Shown: positions 17,937 to 27,136 of the stretch, piece after piece | How the letters are laid out: each line of letters begins with the position of its first letter | Numbering within the stretch: position 1 is the first letter of the stretch | Source: an uncultured bacterium | GTDB taxonomy: Bacteria; Verrucomicrobiota; Kiritimatiellia; CAIKKV01; CAIJXV01 | Assembly (NCBI GenBank): GCA_903824675.1 | Contig: CAIJXV010000055.1 | Location: forward strand, 1 to 64,000 | Reading direction: 5' to 3' | Length of the DNA stretch: 64,000 nt | Position numbers and translations under genes: made by a program | Notes under the pieces: model-generated | The model's database searches: none | Seen by the model: only the letters and a program-made list of their open reading frames with translations | Told to the model about the DNA's origin: nothing

Positions 17937-18362
17937 TCATCCGGCTTCCCACGGATTCAGGAACAGGACACCCGTCGAGTGGATGTCGGCCGTGTTGCGC
18001 GTGACGACCGTCATGCCGTGCATCAGGGCTGTGGCGGCAATCAGTCCGTCGAGAACAGGGATGCTCACCCCGCGCTTGGCGGCATTCCCCGTCACCAGCC
18101 CCCAGCGTTCGGCGACGTCTTCGTTCACGGTCAGCCATCGTCCCGCAAACCGCAACTTAAGATCACGGTCCAGCCAATTTTCGAGGCTGACTTGCTTATG
18201 CCCATCGGGCAGGCGTTGAATTCCTTTCCGCAATTCACCCAGTGTCAGCACGCTCAGGAAAAGGTGTTCTTCCTGCTGGGCTTGCACCCAGGAGACCACA
18301 GATGGATCCGGTTTGGGGCGGACAAGTTCTGAAACAACACAGGTATCCAGCAGGTACTTCAC
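17937..18362 (-). CDS. vapC: VapC-family PIN-domain toxin
   Basis: The 141-residue protein is a PIN-domain ribonuclease. The first acidic residue is in MKYLLDTCVVSEL, a second is in LGELRKGIQRLP, and a third and fourth are in VLDGLIAATAL and VVTRNTADI, giving the metal-binding acidic quartet. It resembles the FitB branch, with the N-terminal LDTCVVSE. The start is GTG at 18362, overlapping the antitoxin stop by 4 bases (GTGA), so translation is coupled. As in other VapBC systems it should be neutralised by the upstream Phd-like protein and cleave RNA when freed. All catalytic residues appear intact, so it is probably functional. Confidence 0.92.
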   Translation of the reverse strand: MKYLLDTCVVSELVRPKPDPSVVSWVQAQQEEHLFLSVLTLGELRKGIQRLPDGHKQVSLENWLDRDLKLRFAGRWLTVNEDVAERWGLVTGNAAKRGVSIPVLDGLIAATALMHGMTVVTRNTADIHSTGVLFLNPWEAG

Positions 18363-18616
18363 AAGGCCACCTCACGCCCTTTGTCGCGGTCCCGCGTCAG
18401 CCATTCGGGTTTCAGTTCGGCCAGGGGTGAGTGGGCAAAGAAACCCACCAAGTCATCCGCCCCGCCGCGCCGTGTCAGTTGCCGAAACTGTTCGGCGGAC
18501 ACGATCACGACGGCCTCCTCCCCATGACGGGTCACAATTTGTGGACCGTCCCGCCGTGCGCGCTCGACCACCTCACTGAAATGTCCTTTTGCATCCTGCA
18601 GTGCCCAACTTGCCAT
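18359..18616 (-). CDS. Phd/YefM-family antitoxin
   Basis: The 85-residue protein opens with MASWALQDAKGHFSEVVERA and has RHGEEAVVIVSAEQFRQL, the DNA-binding N-terminal signature of Phd/YefM antitoxins. The C-terminal 30 residues should wrap the toxin. It overlaps vapC by 4 bases and precedes it, the usual antitoxin-first order. AAAGGG sits 7 bases before the ATG. Autoregulation through the palindrome just upstream (18632-18646) is likely. Confidence 0.92.
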   Translation of the reverse strand: MASWALQDAKGHFSEVVERARRDGPQIVTRHGEEAVVIVSAEQFRQLTRRGGADDLVGFFAHSPLAELKPEWLTRDRDKGREVAL

Positions 18617-18631
18617 AGTATTTCCCTTTAA

Positions 18632-18646
18632 ACTAGTCAGTCTAGT
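18632..18646 (-). promoter_or_regulatory. Likely operator of the phd-vapC operon
   Basis: ACTAG and CTAGT form an inverted repeat around TCAGT, with a further overlapping TAGTC/TAGTC direct repeat, 15-30 bases upstream of the antitoxin ATG. Phd-type antitoxins bind short palindromes at this position to repress their own promoter. No clear -10/-35 pair could be fixed. Confidence 0.5.
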
Positions 18647-18770
18647 CTGATATCTATGGTGGGCAATGTCAAGTTCCTATCCAGCAACTTGGGTGAAAAG
18701 TTGTTTGTGTCATAATGCATTTATGAGTAACCTCTTGCGGTTTGCCACTAGTTTGATTCACAAGCGGGTG

Positions 18771-18791
18771 GACTTTGGCCTCGCCAAAGTC
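18771..18791 (+). other. Hairpin in the secA leader
   Basis: GACTTTGGC and GCCAAAGTC form a perfect 9-bp stem with a 3-base loop, 57 bases upstream of the secA ATG. No T-tract follows, so it is not a simple terminator. It lies inside a short frame (18723-18863) that overlaps the start of secA. A regulatory leader is possible but unproven. Confidence 0.35.
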
Positions 18792-18847
18792 AGCCCGGTT
18801 GTTAAGATGGTTGGATTGGCTGGGAACGGCCAAGGGAGTTTACGATT

Positions 18848-20830
18848 ATGCAATGGCTGTTGAATAAAATATTCGGTTCTAAAAACGAACGTGACATCAA
18901 GGTGATCCGTCCGTTCGTCGCAAAAATCAACGAAGCCGAACGTTCGTTGCAGGCGCTTTCCGAGGAGCAGTTGAAGGCCAAAACCGGCGAATTCCGGGCG
19001 CGACTGAAACAGGGCGAGACCTTGGACGACCTGATGGTGGAGGCCTTTGCCGTGGTGAAGAATGCCTGCCGTCGCCTGCAGGGAACGAAAGCCCAGGTTT
19101 GCGGCCATGAACTGTCCTGGGAAATGGTGCCGTTCGATGTCCAATTGATGGGCGGAATGGTTTTGCACCAGGGCAAGATCGCGGAGATGGCGACCGGCGA
19201 AGGCAAGACGTTGGTGGCAACGCTGCCGCTCTATTTGAATGCGTTGAGCGGTGAAAATGTCCACCTCGTCACCGTCAATGACTACCTGGCCCGTCGTGAT
19301 GCCCAGTGGATGGGTCACTTACTGACGTATCTCGGGTTGACCGTGGGGTGTATCCAGAACTCAATGGGGTCGACCGAACGGCGGCAGCAGTATGCCTGCG
19401 ATATTACCTATGGGACCAACAGCGAATTCGGTTTCGATTATTTGCGCGACAACGGCATGGCCTGGCGGTCTGAAGAACAGGTCCAACGCGGGCATTATTT
19501 TGCCATCGTCGATGAAATCGACAGCATTCTGATCGACGAGGCTCGGACTCCGCTGATCATTTCCGGCCCGGTTCCGATATCGACCCACCAGTATGCCGGG
19601 CTGAAGGCCCCGGTGGAGCGCTTGGTCCGTCGCCAGATGGAGCAGTGCAACGGGTTGATTACCGACGTCAAAAATCTATTGGAAAAAGGCAATGAGGAGG
19701 AGGCGATGTACCGCCTCTACCAGGTGCGGCACGGGATGCCGAAGAACAAGCAGTTGATGCACCTGATGGAGGATCCGGTGGTCCGCAAACTGATCGAGAA
19801 GGTCGATAACATCATGCTGACGGACATGCGCAAGGAACAGGCGCGTGAGTTGCGGGAAGAGCTGTTCTTTAATATCGACGAAAAGGGACACGACGCCAAC
19901 CTGACGGAGAAGGGGTGCGCCGAATTGAATCCCGACGATCCCGAGATGTTTGTTTTGCCGGATCTGGTATCGATGATCGGCGACTTGGAGGCGACACCGG
20001 GTTTGAGCGATGCCGAGCGGGTGGTGAAGCGTCAGGAGTTGCAGGATAAGTTTTTCGAGCGGAGCGAACGCATTCACAATGTCGACCAATTAATCCGCGC
20101 CTACTGCATTTACGAGCGGGACGTAGAGTATGTGGTCCAGGATAATCAGGTTTTGATTGTCGACGAATACACCGGGCGCATTCTGCCCGGCCGGCGCTGG
20201 AGCGATGGGTTGCACCAGGCCGTTGAGGCCAAGGAAGGCGTCAAGATCGAGCAGGAAACACAGACCCTGGCGACGATCACGATTCAGAACTACTTCCGGA
20301 TGTATAAGAAACTGGCCGGGATGACCGGTACGGCGGAGACCGAGGCGGACGAATTCCACCAGATCTACAAGCTGGATGTGGTGGTCATGCCCACCAATCG
20401 CCCGGTGCGCCGGGTGGATTGCAACGACCTGGTCTACAAGACGCACCGGGAGAAATTCAAGGCCATCATCGATGAGATTATGGATTGTCATACTCGTGGC
20501 CAGCCGGTCCTGGTCGGCACCATTTCGGTGGAAACCTCGGAATTGTTAAGCCGCATGTTGAATCGGGTCAAGATTCCACACAACGTCCTGAACGCCAAGC
20601 ACCATGAGCGGGAGGCGGATATTGTCGCCCGCGCGGGACAGGCAGGGGCCGTGACGATTGCCACCAACATGGCCGGGCGCGGTACCGATATCAAACTGGG
20701 GGAAGGCGTCATCCACCTCCCGCGCGAGATGATTCTTTCGGGAACCCGCCTGGATGACAAAGTGGACGGAAAAACCGTGCGCCAGACGCTTTTGGATAAG
20801 CCTTGCGGTTTACATGTGATCGGCACCTAA
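18848..20830 (+). CDS. secA: SecA preprotein translocase ATPase, N-terminal part up to an in-frame TAA
   Basis: This is the motor portion of SecA, the cytoplasmic ATPase that drives proteins through SecYEG. Walker A (MATGEGKT, near residue 118), the DEAD-like [20 protein letters not shown], the preprotein-binding region, and the second nucleotide-binding fold ([28 protein letters not shown]) are all intact. The start has AAGGGAG 9 bases upstream. The frame stops at TAA (20828-20830), at codon 661, exactly where the family has the Glu of GTERHESRR. The same frame continues with RHESRRIDRQLRGR and runs to 21892. One base change (GAA to TAA) explains everything. SecA is essential, so a sequence error or very recent mutation is likelier than true loss. 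Confidence 0.9.
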   Translation: MQWLLNKIFGSKNERDIKVIRPFVAKINEAERSLQALSEEQLKAKTGEFRARLKQGETLDDLMVEAFAVVKNACRRLQGTKAQVCGHELSWEMVPFDVQLMGGMVLHQGKIAEMATGEGKTLVATLPLYLNALSGENVHLVTVNDYLARRDAQWMGHLLTYLGLTVGCIQNSMGSTERRQQYACDITYGTNSEFGFDYLRDNGMAWRSEEQVQRGHYFAIVDEIDSILIDEARTPLIISGPVPISTHQYAGLKAPVERLVRRQMEQCNGLITDVKNLLEKGNEEEAMYRLYQVRHGMPKNKQLMHLMEDPVVRKLIEKVDNIMLTDMRKEQARELREELFFNIDEKGHDANLTEKGCAELNPDDPEMFVLPDLVSMIGDLEATPGLSDAERVVKRQELQDKFFERSERIHNVDQLIRAYCIYERDVEYVVQDNQVLIVDEYTGRILPGRRWSDGLHQAVEAKEGVKIEQETQTLATITIQNYFRMYKKLAGMTGTAETEADEFHQIYKLDVVVMPTNRPVRRVDCNDLVYKTHREKFKAIIDEIMDCHTRGQPVLVGTISVETSELLSRMLNRVKIPHNVLNAKHHEREADIVARAGQAGAVTIATNMAGRGTDIKLGEGVIHLPREMILSGTRLDDKVDGKTVRQTLLDKPCGLHVIGT

Positions 20831-21892
20831 CGACACGAGTCGCGCCGGATCGACCGCCAGTTGCGCGGGCGTTGCGCCCGGCAGGGCGACCCGGGTTCCT
20901 CCCGGTTCTATGTGTCGCTCGAAGACGACCTGATGCGGTTGTTCGGGTCGGATCGGATTGCCCGGGTGATGGAGCGGTTCGGGTTGGAGGAGGGTGAGGT
21001 GTTGGAACACCGGTTTTTGAACCGGTCGATCGAAACCGCCCAGCGCCGGGTGGAACAACAGAATTTTTCAATCCGGAAGCGCACCCTTGAATACGACGAT
21101 GTGATGAATAAACAGCGGGAAATTGTTTATGGATTACGCGGCGACATCGTGCGGGCTGAGCGGGTGCGGGAAAAGGTGTACGACATTTTATTCGAGACGA
21201 TTAACGGGCGGGCCGAGGAGATGCTGGCCGACGGGAAGCCTGACGGGATTCTGGCCTTCACGGATTGGATCCGGTCCTCCTTCCCGATTGGGTTGAAAGA
21301 GCAGGATATCCAGATCGAGAAGCACAATTATGCGCCGGTGGTGGATCGGGTCTTCCAGAGCGTCAAGGACGCCTATGAGCTGAAATTGCAGCTTGAAAAT
21401 CCAGGCACCGTGGATTCGATGGAACGGTTCGTGATTTTGCAATGCATCGATTCGCAATGGCAGGAGTATTTGCGGAGCATGGATGGTTTGCGCCAGGGGG
21501 TGGGTTTGCGCGCTTACGGTCAGCGGGATCCGCTCGTTGAATACAAACGCGAGGCGTTCGAAATGTTCGGAACCCTGATGGGGACCATTTACCAGGAGAT
21601 CGCCAGCCGCCTGTTCCGATCCTCGACCACGGCGGCGTCCGCCGAACGGTATGTCCGACCGGTTCAACAACGGCTGGTGCATGACGAGGTGGCGTTGTTT
21701 GGACGGGGTGCAGCGCCGGTTGCGGATGCGTCGGCTCCGCCGCCCGATCCCGCCCAAGCGGCCGTGGCCGATGCCTTGAAGGCCGCTGCCCGCCCTATTC
21801 AACGGGAGACGGCCAAGGTCGGACGCAATGATGTCTGCCCCTGCAGGAGTGGCAAGAAGTATAAAAAATGCTGTGGTGCTGGAGTGATTTGA
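20831..21892 (+). CDS. secA: SecA, C-terminal part after the in-frame TAA
   Basis: This segment continues the secA frame without any further stop: RHESRRIDRQLRGRCARQGD, SSRFYVSLEDDLMRLFGSDR, the helical wing and scaffold domains (RKRTLEYDDVMNKQREIVYG) and a C-terminal zinc-binding SEC-C motif. That motif reads NDVCPCRSGKKYKKCCG, with Arg where Gly is usual after the second Cys. A TTG at 20861 could start a fragment, but no ribosome site supports it. Together with the upstream part it makes a protein of about 1,014 residues, a normal SecA length. It ends in a TGATG junction with lnt, so the two are translationally coupled. Confidence 0.88.
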   Translation, partial: RHESRRIDRQLRGRCARQGDPGSSRFYVSLEDDLMRLFGSDRIARVMERFGLEEGEVLEHRFLNRSIETAQRRVEQQNFSIRKRTLEYDDVMNKQREIVYGLRGDIVRAERVREKVYDILFETINGRAEEMLADGKPDGILAFTDWIRSSFPIGLKEQDIQIEKHNYAPVVDRVFQSVKDAYELKLQLENPGTVDSMERFVILQCIDSQWQEYLRSMDGLRQGVGLRAYGQRDPLVEYKREAFEMFGTLMGTIYQEIASRLFRSSTTAASAERYVRPVQQRLVHDEVALFGRGAAPVADASAPPPDPAQAAVADALKAAARPIQRETAKVGRNDVCPCRSGKKYKKCCGAGVI

Positions 21893-23538
21893 TGCGTTGG
21901 GACCTCATGAAATCCTGGTTGTTTTGGGTCGGTTGCCTGGCGGTGGTGGCCAGTGGTTTGTTATTGGTGGCGATCTTCCCGCCCTACGGACGGGTGAGTC
22001 TGGCCTGGATGGCGCTGGTTCCCTTGCTCCTGGTGGTTTTGCGGGTTTCGTCGGGCTGGGCCTTTCGGGCCGGTTGGTTGACCGGTTTCGTTTTTTGGCT
22101 GGGCACGCTCCGCTGGTTATTGAAATTGGGCGACACCTCGCCCGTTCCGCTTGTTTTGTATATCTTTGCTTGGGTTGCCTTGTCGGCCTGCCTGGCGCTG
22201 TATTTGGGCGGTTTTGCCTGGATGGTGCGACGCCTGGCCGGTTTGTTGGATAGGAAGCGGTTGTGGGCGTCGACGCTGTTGACCCTGTTGATCCCGCTGG
22301 TATGGGTGGGCTGGGAATACCTGCGCGCGATCCTGTTTTCAGGGTTCCCCTGGAATCCGCTGGGCGTCAGCCAATACCGCCAGCTGGGGGTGATTCAGAT
22401 CGCGGAATATGGCGGTGTGTATGCGATTTCGGCGCTGGTGGCCTTGATGAATGCAGGACTGGCTCTGACCCTCGATCGCTATCTCCCTCCGGGAAAAGAT
22501 CGGCGATACCGGCCGCATATCGAGTTGTTCCTGTCGGTGGCGCTGGTTCTGTTTTGTGTTTTTCAGGTCGGGCCCCGATTGATCCGCCAGCAGACCAGCC
22601 GCCAATTCCAGTTTCGGGTGGCCGTGATTCAACCCGCCATTCCCCAGTTGAAAAAATGGGAGCCGGCGGATGAAGAGAAGATTTTGGATCGGCTCGACCG
22701 CCTGACTCGGGACGTCGTGCCGCTCAGCCCTGACCTGGTGGTTTGGCCCGAAACCGCCATGCCTGAACCGTTGCAGAACTGGGCTCAAGATACCAATGCC
22801 ACGCCCGCCTGGCAACGGGTGGGGAAACTGTTGACCCCGGATAGCTCGCTACTGATCGGCGCGATGGTGTTGGAAGGGCGCGAACCCCGACCTCAACTCT
22901 ATAATGCCGCCGTGCTGGTCAATGCGACCGATGGTCTTCAGGCCGCCTATGCCAAGCAACACCTGGTACCTTTCGGTGAGTATATCCCCCTGGAACAGTG
23001 GTTCCCCAAGCTGGGCGATCTCTCGCCGCTGGGGTGGAGTTGTGCGCCGGGTCGCCGTCCCTTGGTTTTCGAAATGGATGGGGGGCGTACTTTTTCAACC
23101 ATGATCTGCTTTGAGGATGTATTTCCCCACCTGGTCCGGAAATTTGTCCGCAACGGCGCCCACCTGTTGATCAACCTGACGAATGACGCGTGGTTTGACG
23201 GGACCGCGGCATCGGTTCAGCACTTGAGCCATAGTGTCCTGCGGGCAGTGGAAAACCGGGTGCCGGTCGTGCGTGCGGCCAATACCGGCGTCAGTTGTTT
23301 CATCGACCGGTCGGGCCGGATTTATGCTCAGATTGCCGAGGGGTCGAATGGGGTGCCGGTGGAAGCAACCCTGGTTTCGGGCGTGGAATTTCCACCCCTC
23401 GACCAGCCTCAGACCTTGTATACCCGATGGGGGGATTGGGTGTTGGCCCTTCCCTGCGGGATAGCGGTGGGGGTGGGGGTACTTCTGGCCTTGATTGTGT
23501 GGCGCCGAAAAGGTACAACTTCGCCACTTGAAAAATAA
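21892..23538 (+). CDS. lnt: Apolipoprotein N-acyltransferase Lnt
   Basis: This 548-residue inner-membrane enzyme adds the third acyl chain to lipoproteins after Lgt and LspA. Several N-terminal transmembrane helices precede a periplasmic nitrilase-fold domain with the catalytic triad: Glu in VVWPETAMPE, Lys in YAKQHLVPFGEYIP and Cys in STMICFEDVFP. A final helix anchors the C-terminus. The start at 21892 overlaps the secA stop by one base and has GGAG 7 bases upstream; a frame eight codons longer reads back into secA. Its presence shows a Gram-negative envelope with triacylated lipoproteins, consistent with Pal in this window. Confidence 0.95.
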   Translation: MRWDLMKSWLFWVGCLAVVASGLLLVAIFPPYGRVSLAWMALVPLLLVVLRVSSGWAFRAGWLTGFVFWLGTLRWLLKLGDTSPVPLVLYIFAWVALSACLALYLGGFAWMVRRLAGLLDRKRLWASTLLTLLIPLVWVGWEYLRAILFSGFPWNPLGVSQYRQLGVIQIAEYGGVYAISALVALMNAGLALTLDRYLPPGKDRRYRPHIELFLSVALVLFCVFQVGPRLIRQQTSRQFQFRVAVIQPAIPQLKKWEPADEEKILDRLDRLTRDVVPLSPDLVVWPETAMPEPLQNWAQDTNATPAWQRVGKLLTPDSSLLIGAMVLEGREPRPQLYNAAVLVNATDGLQAAYAKQHLVPFGEYIPLEQWFPKLGDLSPLGWSCAPGRRPLVFEMDGGRTFSTMICFEDVFPHLVRKFVRNGAHLLINLTNDAWFDGTAASVQHLSHSVLRAVENRVPVVRAANTGVSCFIDRSGRIYAQIAEGSNGVPVEATLVSGVEFPPLDQPQTLYTRWGDWVLALPCGIAVGVGVLLALIVWRRKGTTSPLEK

Positions 23539-23612
23539 CCCCCGGCGGCAATATCCGGACGCCTTAACGGCCCCGGTAGCGAGGTCGCCGGATTCCGGAA
23601 TGGAAACACAGG

Positions 23613-24789
23613 ATGATTGAGGATTCAAAACGCCAGACCGACCGGCTCCTCGACCACCTCGCGGAAATGCGAGGTTATCTTTGACGTCGAAAACCGCCGC
23701 CGTAAATTAACCGATCTCGAACACCGCACCTCGGCTCCCGGATTCTGGAATGATCAAAATGCCGCCAAGGCGATTTTGGCCGAAGTCACCCAGCAGAAAC
23801 AGGTTTTGGAACCCTTTGACCAACTCCACGGGGTGATCGAGGATACCCAAGTCTTGCTGGAACTCGCGGAGGTTGAGGAAAACCCAACCATCCGGGCCCA
23901 GGTCGCCGCTGAAATCGAGCAGGATCTGACGAGGGCGCAAGCGCTTTTTGAAAAGCTCGAATTGCAATCCCTGCTCAGCGAGCGCTTCGATTTCAATAAC
24001 GCATTCGTGACGTTGCATGCCGGGGCGGGGGGGACGGAATCCTGTGATTGGGCGAGCATGTTGTTGCGCCTGTTCCGGCGGTATTGCGAACGACAGGGAT
24101 TTGAAGTGGAGATGCTTGACCTGCAGCCGGGCGACGAAGCAGGTGTGAAAAGCGCCCAGTTCCTCGTCACCGGTCCCTATGCTTACGGCCATTTGAAATC
24201 CGAGCGGGGTGTGCATCGTCTCGTTCGGATCAGCCCCTTTGATTCCAACAAACGCCGCCATACGTCATTTGCCTCGCTGGACTTGGTGGCCGAGTTGACG
24301 GAAGATGTTGAAGTGGAGATCGATGAAAAAGATTTACGGGTTGATACCTTCCGGTCGAGTGGGGCGGGGGGACAGCATGTCAATAAGACTGATTCGGCGA
24401 TCCGGCTCACCCATTTGCCAACGGGCATCGTGGTGTCCTGTCAGGCCGAGCGTTCCCAGCACAATAATCGGGCCAAGGCGATGAGGATGTTGACGTCGCG
24501 GCTCTACGAACTGCAACAAGACCAAAAGCGCCAGGAGATGGAGCGGTTTTACGGCAACAAGGGAGAAATCGCCTGGGGCAGTCAGATCCGGTCCTATGTT
24601 TTACAACCCTACACGATGGTCAAGGATCACCGGACGGGCGAGCAGACTTCGAATGTCCAGGCGGTTCTCGACGGGGAAATTGAGCCGTTTGTGCAAGCGT
24701 TCTTGAAAGACCGCAAGAAAGCCGGGGTTGCATCCGGTTCCGGTGGCGGATCGGCTTCCGCCGGACTGGATCTGCCGGACGATCTGTGA
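23613..24789 (+). CDS. prfB: Peptide chain release factor 2 with programmed +1 frameshift
   Basis: RF2 ends translation at UAA and UGA codons. A 23-codon first frame (MIEDSKRQTDRLLDHLAEMR, then GYL) runs to TGA at 23682-23684, inside the sequence TATCTTTGAC. Slipping one base forward at CTT gives GYL-DVENRRRKL and a second frame open to 24789, for about 391 residues in total. The second frame has SPFDSNKRRHTSFAS (the SPF stop-codon motif) and SSGAGGQHVNKTDSA with GGQ, which triggers peptide release. This matches the RF2 autoregulatory frameshift known from E. coli and most bacteria: when RF2 is scarce the ribosome pauses at UGA and shifts. It follows lnt by 74 bases. Confidence 0.95.
23671..23685 (+). 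promoter_or_regulatory. prfB: Programmed +1 frameshift site of prfB
   Basis: The site reads GAGGTTATCTTTGAC. CTT (23679-23681) is the slippery codon, TGA follows at once, and C is the base after the stop that weakens termination. GAGG (23671-23674) sits 4 bases before CTT and can pair with the 16S anti-Shine-Dalgarno, as AGGGGG does in E. coli. The stimulator is shorter than the E. coli one. Confidence 0.93.
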
Positions 24790-24850
24790 TCGGCAACAAA
24801 ACCCTTCGCCGCTAAGTCTCGCAGATGCCCCCGCAGCTCTGGACCTGTCC

Positions 24851-25498
24851 ATGAAAATTGACCTGCACGTTCACTCCCTGGAACGATCTCCGTGTGGTAA
24901 AGCCTCGGCGATAGCACAAATTAATGCGGCGATTGAGGTCGGCTTGGATGCCATTGTATTTACCGATCACCGTCGTTTATTTCCAGCTGAGATTCTGGCA
25001 CAACTGAATGACACGTATGCCCCTTTTTGCATCTTAGGCGGCATCGAAATCACGATCGAGGGCGAAGATCTCCTGGTGCTGGGCATTCAGGATCCGGCAC
25101 TTGAGGCATCTCTCTGGACGTATCCCGATTTGCATGCGTATGTCCGGGAGCGCGACGGGTTTCTCGCGCTCGCGCACCCCTTTCGGTATTGTCCGGAGAT
25201 CCAGTTGCCTTTGAAGCAATTCCCCCCGGACGCGCTGGAAGTCTATTCCTGTAATACCCCGCTTGCCGCCGCAGGTCGCATTATTGAGTTAGCCCAACTT
25301 TGGGATCTGCCTCCGCTGTGTAATTCGGATGCGCATGCGGTCCAGTCGTTGGGTAAACACTACAACCTTCTCGATCAGCGTCCGCGCGATGAGAAGGAAT
25401 TAATTCAAATGCTGACGGCGGGTATGTTTACCGCGGTCCGGCAGGGATCCGGCGATACCTGCACGGAACGGCTTCGGCGCAGTCATCCGCCGGCTTGA
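24851..25498 (+). CDS. PHP-domain metal-dependent phosphoesterase family protein
   Basis: The 215-residue protein starts MKIDLHVHSLERSPCG, the first PHP motif (HxH), followed by VFTDHR, GGIEITIEGEDLLVLG, LALAHPFRY and CNSDAHA, the other conserved metal-binding segments of the PHP fold. Members include histidinol phosphatases, polymerase-linked PHP domains and nucleotide-cleaving phosphoesterases. Length and short loops suggest a stand-alone TrpH-like enzyme, but the substrate cannot be told. The ribosome site before ATG 24851 is weak. It follows prfB by 61 bases, so it may be on the same transcript. A frame extending upstream to 24728 overlaps prfB in another phase and is rejected. Confidence 0.8.
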   Translation: MKIDLHVHSLERSPCGKASAIAQINAAIEVGLDAIVFTDHRRLFPAEILAQLNDTYAPFCILGGIEITIEGEDLLVLGIQDPALEASLWTYPDLHAYVRERDGFLALAHPFRYCPEIQLPLKQFPPDALEVYSCNTPLAAAGRIIELAQLWDLPPLCNSDAHAVQSLGKHYNLLDQRPRDEKELIQMLTAGMFTAVRQGSGDTCTERLRRSHPPA

Positions 25499-25550
25499 TG
25501 TTCCCGTTACCCCAATACCAGACCCGGAGAGGTTCGTCTCCTCCGGATGG

Positions 25551-25690
25551 GGCTGGGGTCCGCTGATCCAGCTCGCTCCATCTCCCGACGCCCGCCACAG
25601 AAGGGCGGGCCGACATCGATTGAAAACGGTTGGTGTAAACGACCTTTAGGCGGTTTCTGTGCACCGAATCGCAGATGCGTCGCTTTTGCA
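25551..25690 (+). repeat. Intergenic twin-hairpin repeat with extra module
   Basis: This is another copy of the family seen at 167-635. It lacks the first hairpin but keeps the second (GCCCGCC facing GGCGGGC near 25590-25608) and the tail GACATCGATTGAAAACGG. It goes on with a segment ending in GAATCGCAGATGC, shared with the inverted copy at 10139-10309. It lies between the PHP gene and the MFS transporter and pushes an open frame into the MFS gene, which is a chance extension. Confidence 0.75.
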
Positions 25691-25744
25691 GTGCCGGGTG
25701 AAAAGCAAATTGTTATTTCGGGTCATTTGGGGTTAAATGACCTG

Positions 25745-27133
25745 ATGAATTCATCTGCTCCGGCGCCGGTTATGCCACGCGGTGTGACCAATGCCTATCT
25801 GTTTCAGATTTTTAATTCGTCATCCTGGTCCTTCATCCTGGGCACTCCCATGCTCCTGTTTCTCAAGAGCATGGATGCCTCGGCGACAACCCTGGGCGTG
25901 ATGGTCGCCATGACCCCGCTGTTTGCGGCGCTCCAGATACCGGCGGCCAATTTTGTGGAAAAAGTCGGGTATAAGAACTTCGTCGTCCGGGGTTGGGCAT
26001 CCCGCAGTATCTTCATCCTCGGCATTGCCATTGTCGCCCTGCTGCCGGACCATGTATCTCCCACTCTCCGGATTTCACTGACCCTTTTGATGCTGGCCTG
26101 TTTTGCGGCGGCCCGGGGGGTTTCGGTTTGCGGGTTGATGCCGTGGATGACGCAACTCATTCCCGAGCCCCTCCGCGGCACCTTCATTTCCCGCGATGTC
26201 ATGTGCATGAACCTGGCCCTGACCGGCACCATGCTGGTATCCAGTGCCTGGGTTGGCATCTTTCCCACAACCCGCACGTTTGCCGCCCTCTTTCTGTTCA
26301 GTTACCTTTCCGCGCTGGTCAGCGTGGTGTTTTTACGCCGGATTCCCGATGTTCAGTGTGTCAAACCGCGCGAAAATCGACTCCGTCCGCCTTGGAAAGA
26401 GATGCTCCTCTTTCCGCCTTTTCGGAAATATGTCCTCTACACGGTGGGATTCAACTTTTTCGTTTCCTCACTGGGCGTCATCTGGGTGCCGTTCATGAAG
26501 GACGGTTTGCATGCGTCCGGAAGCCTGATCCTGGGGCTTTCGGCCTATGCCAGTATTATTTGCGCCCTGGTCTCGCGATTGATCGGTCCGGTCATTGACC
26601 GCACCGGCAGCCGCCCCCTCATGGCGTTCTCCAGCGCCTTGATCCTGATTTCCCAGACAGTCTGGATGCTGATCGCCGCAGGGCTGCTCCCCGGCGATAC
26701 CTGGGTCCTGTTACTGCTCGTTCCCATCGGTGCCGCCGGTTACACGATTCTCGGCCTCTCCAGCACCCGTTTGTTAATGGCGTTGACGCCCGTGATGGGA
26801 CGCAGCCATTTCTTTGCCATCTCCAGTGTGGCCGTCAGCCTCACGATGGGGTTGATGCCCATTGTCTGGGGTTTCACGCTGGACGGCCTGACCCGCCATC
26901 TCGGGGGTGGTTTTGCTTTTTTGCCCGGATGGACCTGGACACCCTACAGTCTCTTTTATGCGCTGGTGATCAGCGGCACGCTGGCCGCTCAATTTTTACG
27001 CCGCCGACTCGATGAACCCCGGGCCATGTCCACCGAAGAATTTCTGCGCATCCTTCTCATTCAGTCCCCGGCCCGCCTGACGACCTGGGTCTTATCTCCG
27101 TTGCGCAATTTTCAACTGCCCGGCGGGGGATGA
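25745..27133 (+). CDS. Major facilitator superfamily transporter
   Basis: The 462-residue protein has twelve hydrophobic segments in two six-helix halves with a central cytoplasmic loop (PRENRLRPPWKEML). It shows the loose MFS pattern of R/K-rich turns between helices 2-3 and 8-9 (VIDRTGSRPLMAFSS). Substrate is not evident. It resembles in general plan the MFS protein at 46157, which also sits in an operon with other envelope genes. The ATG at 25745 is chosen because earlier codons fall in the intergenic repeat. It ends in FQLPGGG, 7 bases or so before the mobile element that begins at 27137. Confidence 0.75.
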   Translation: MNSSAPAPVMPRGVTNAYLFQIFNSSSWSFILGTPMLLFLKSMDASATTLGVMVAMTPLFAALQIPAANFVEKVGYKNFVVRGWASRSIFILGIAIVALLPDHVSPTLRISLTLLMLACFAAARGVSVCGLMPWMTQLIPEPLRGTFISRDVMCMNLALTGTMLVSSAWVGIFPTTRTFAALFLFSYLSALVSVVFLRRIPDVQCVKPRENRLRPPWKEMLLFPPFRKYVLYTVGFNFFVSSLGVIWVPFMKDGLHASGSLILGLSAYASIICALVSRLIGPVIDRTGSRPLMAFSSALILISQTVWMLIAAGLLPGDTWVLLLLVPIGAAGYTILGLSSTRLLMALTPVMGRSHFFAISSVAVSLTMGLMPIVWGFTLDGLTRHLGGGFAFLPGWTWTPYSLFYALVISGTLAAQFLRRRLDEPRAMSTEEFLRILLIQSPARLTTWVLSPLRNFQLPGGG

Positions 27134-27136
27134 GGG

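Noticed and set aside
20828-20830. Selenocysteine, pyrrolysine or general stop-codon reassignment in secA
   Set aside because: The codon is TAA and other genes here end in TAA; a single point change at an invariant Glu is simpler.
25547-25744. N-terminal extension of the MFS gene
   Set aside because: The extra 66 codons fall in the intergenic repeat; the true start is more likely 25745.
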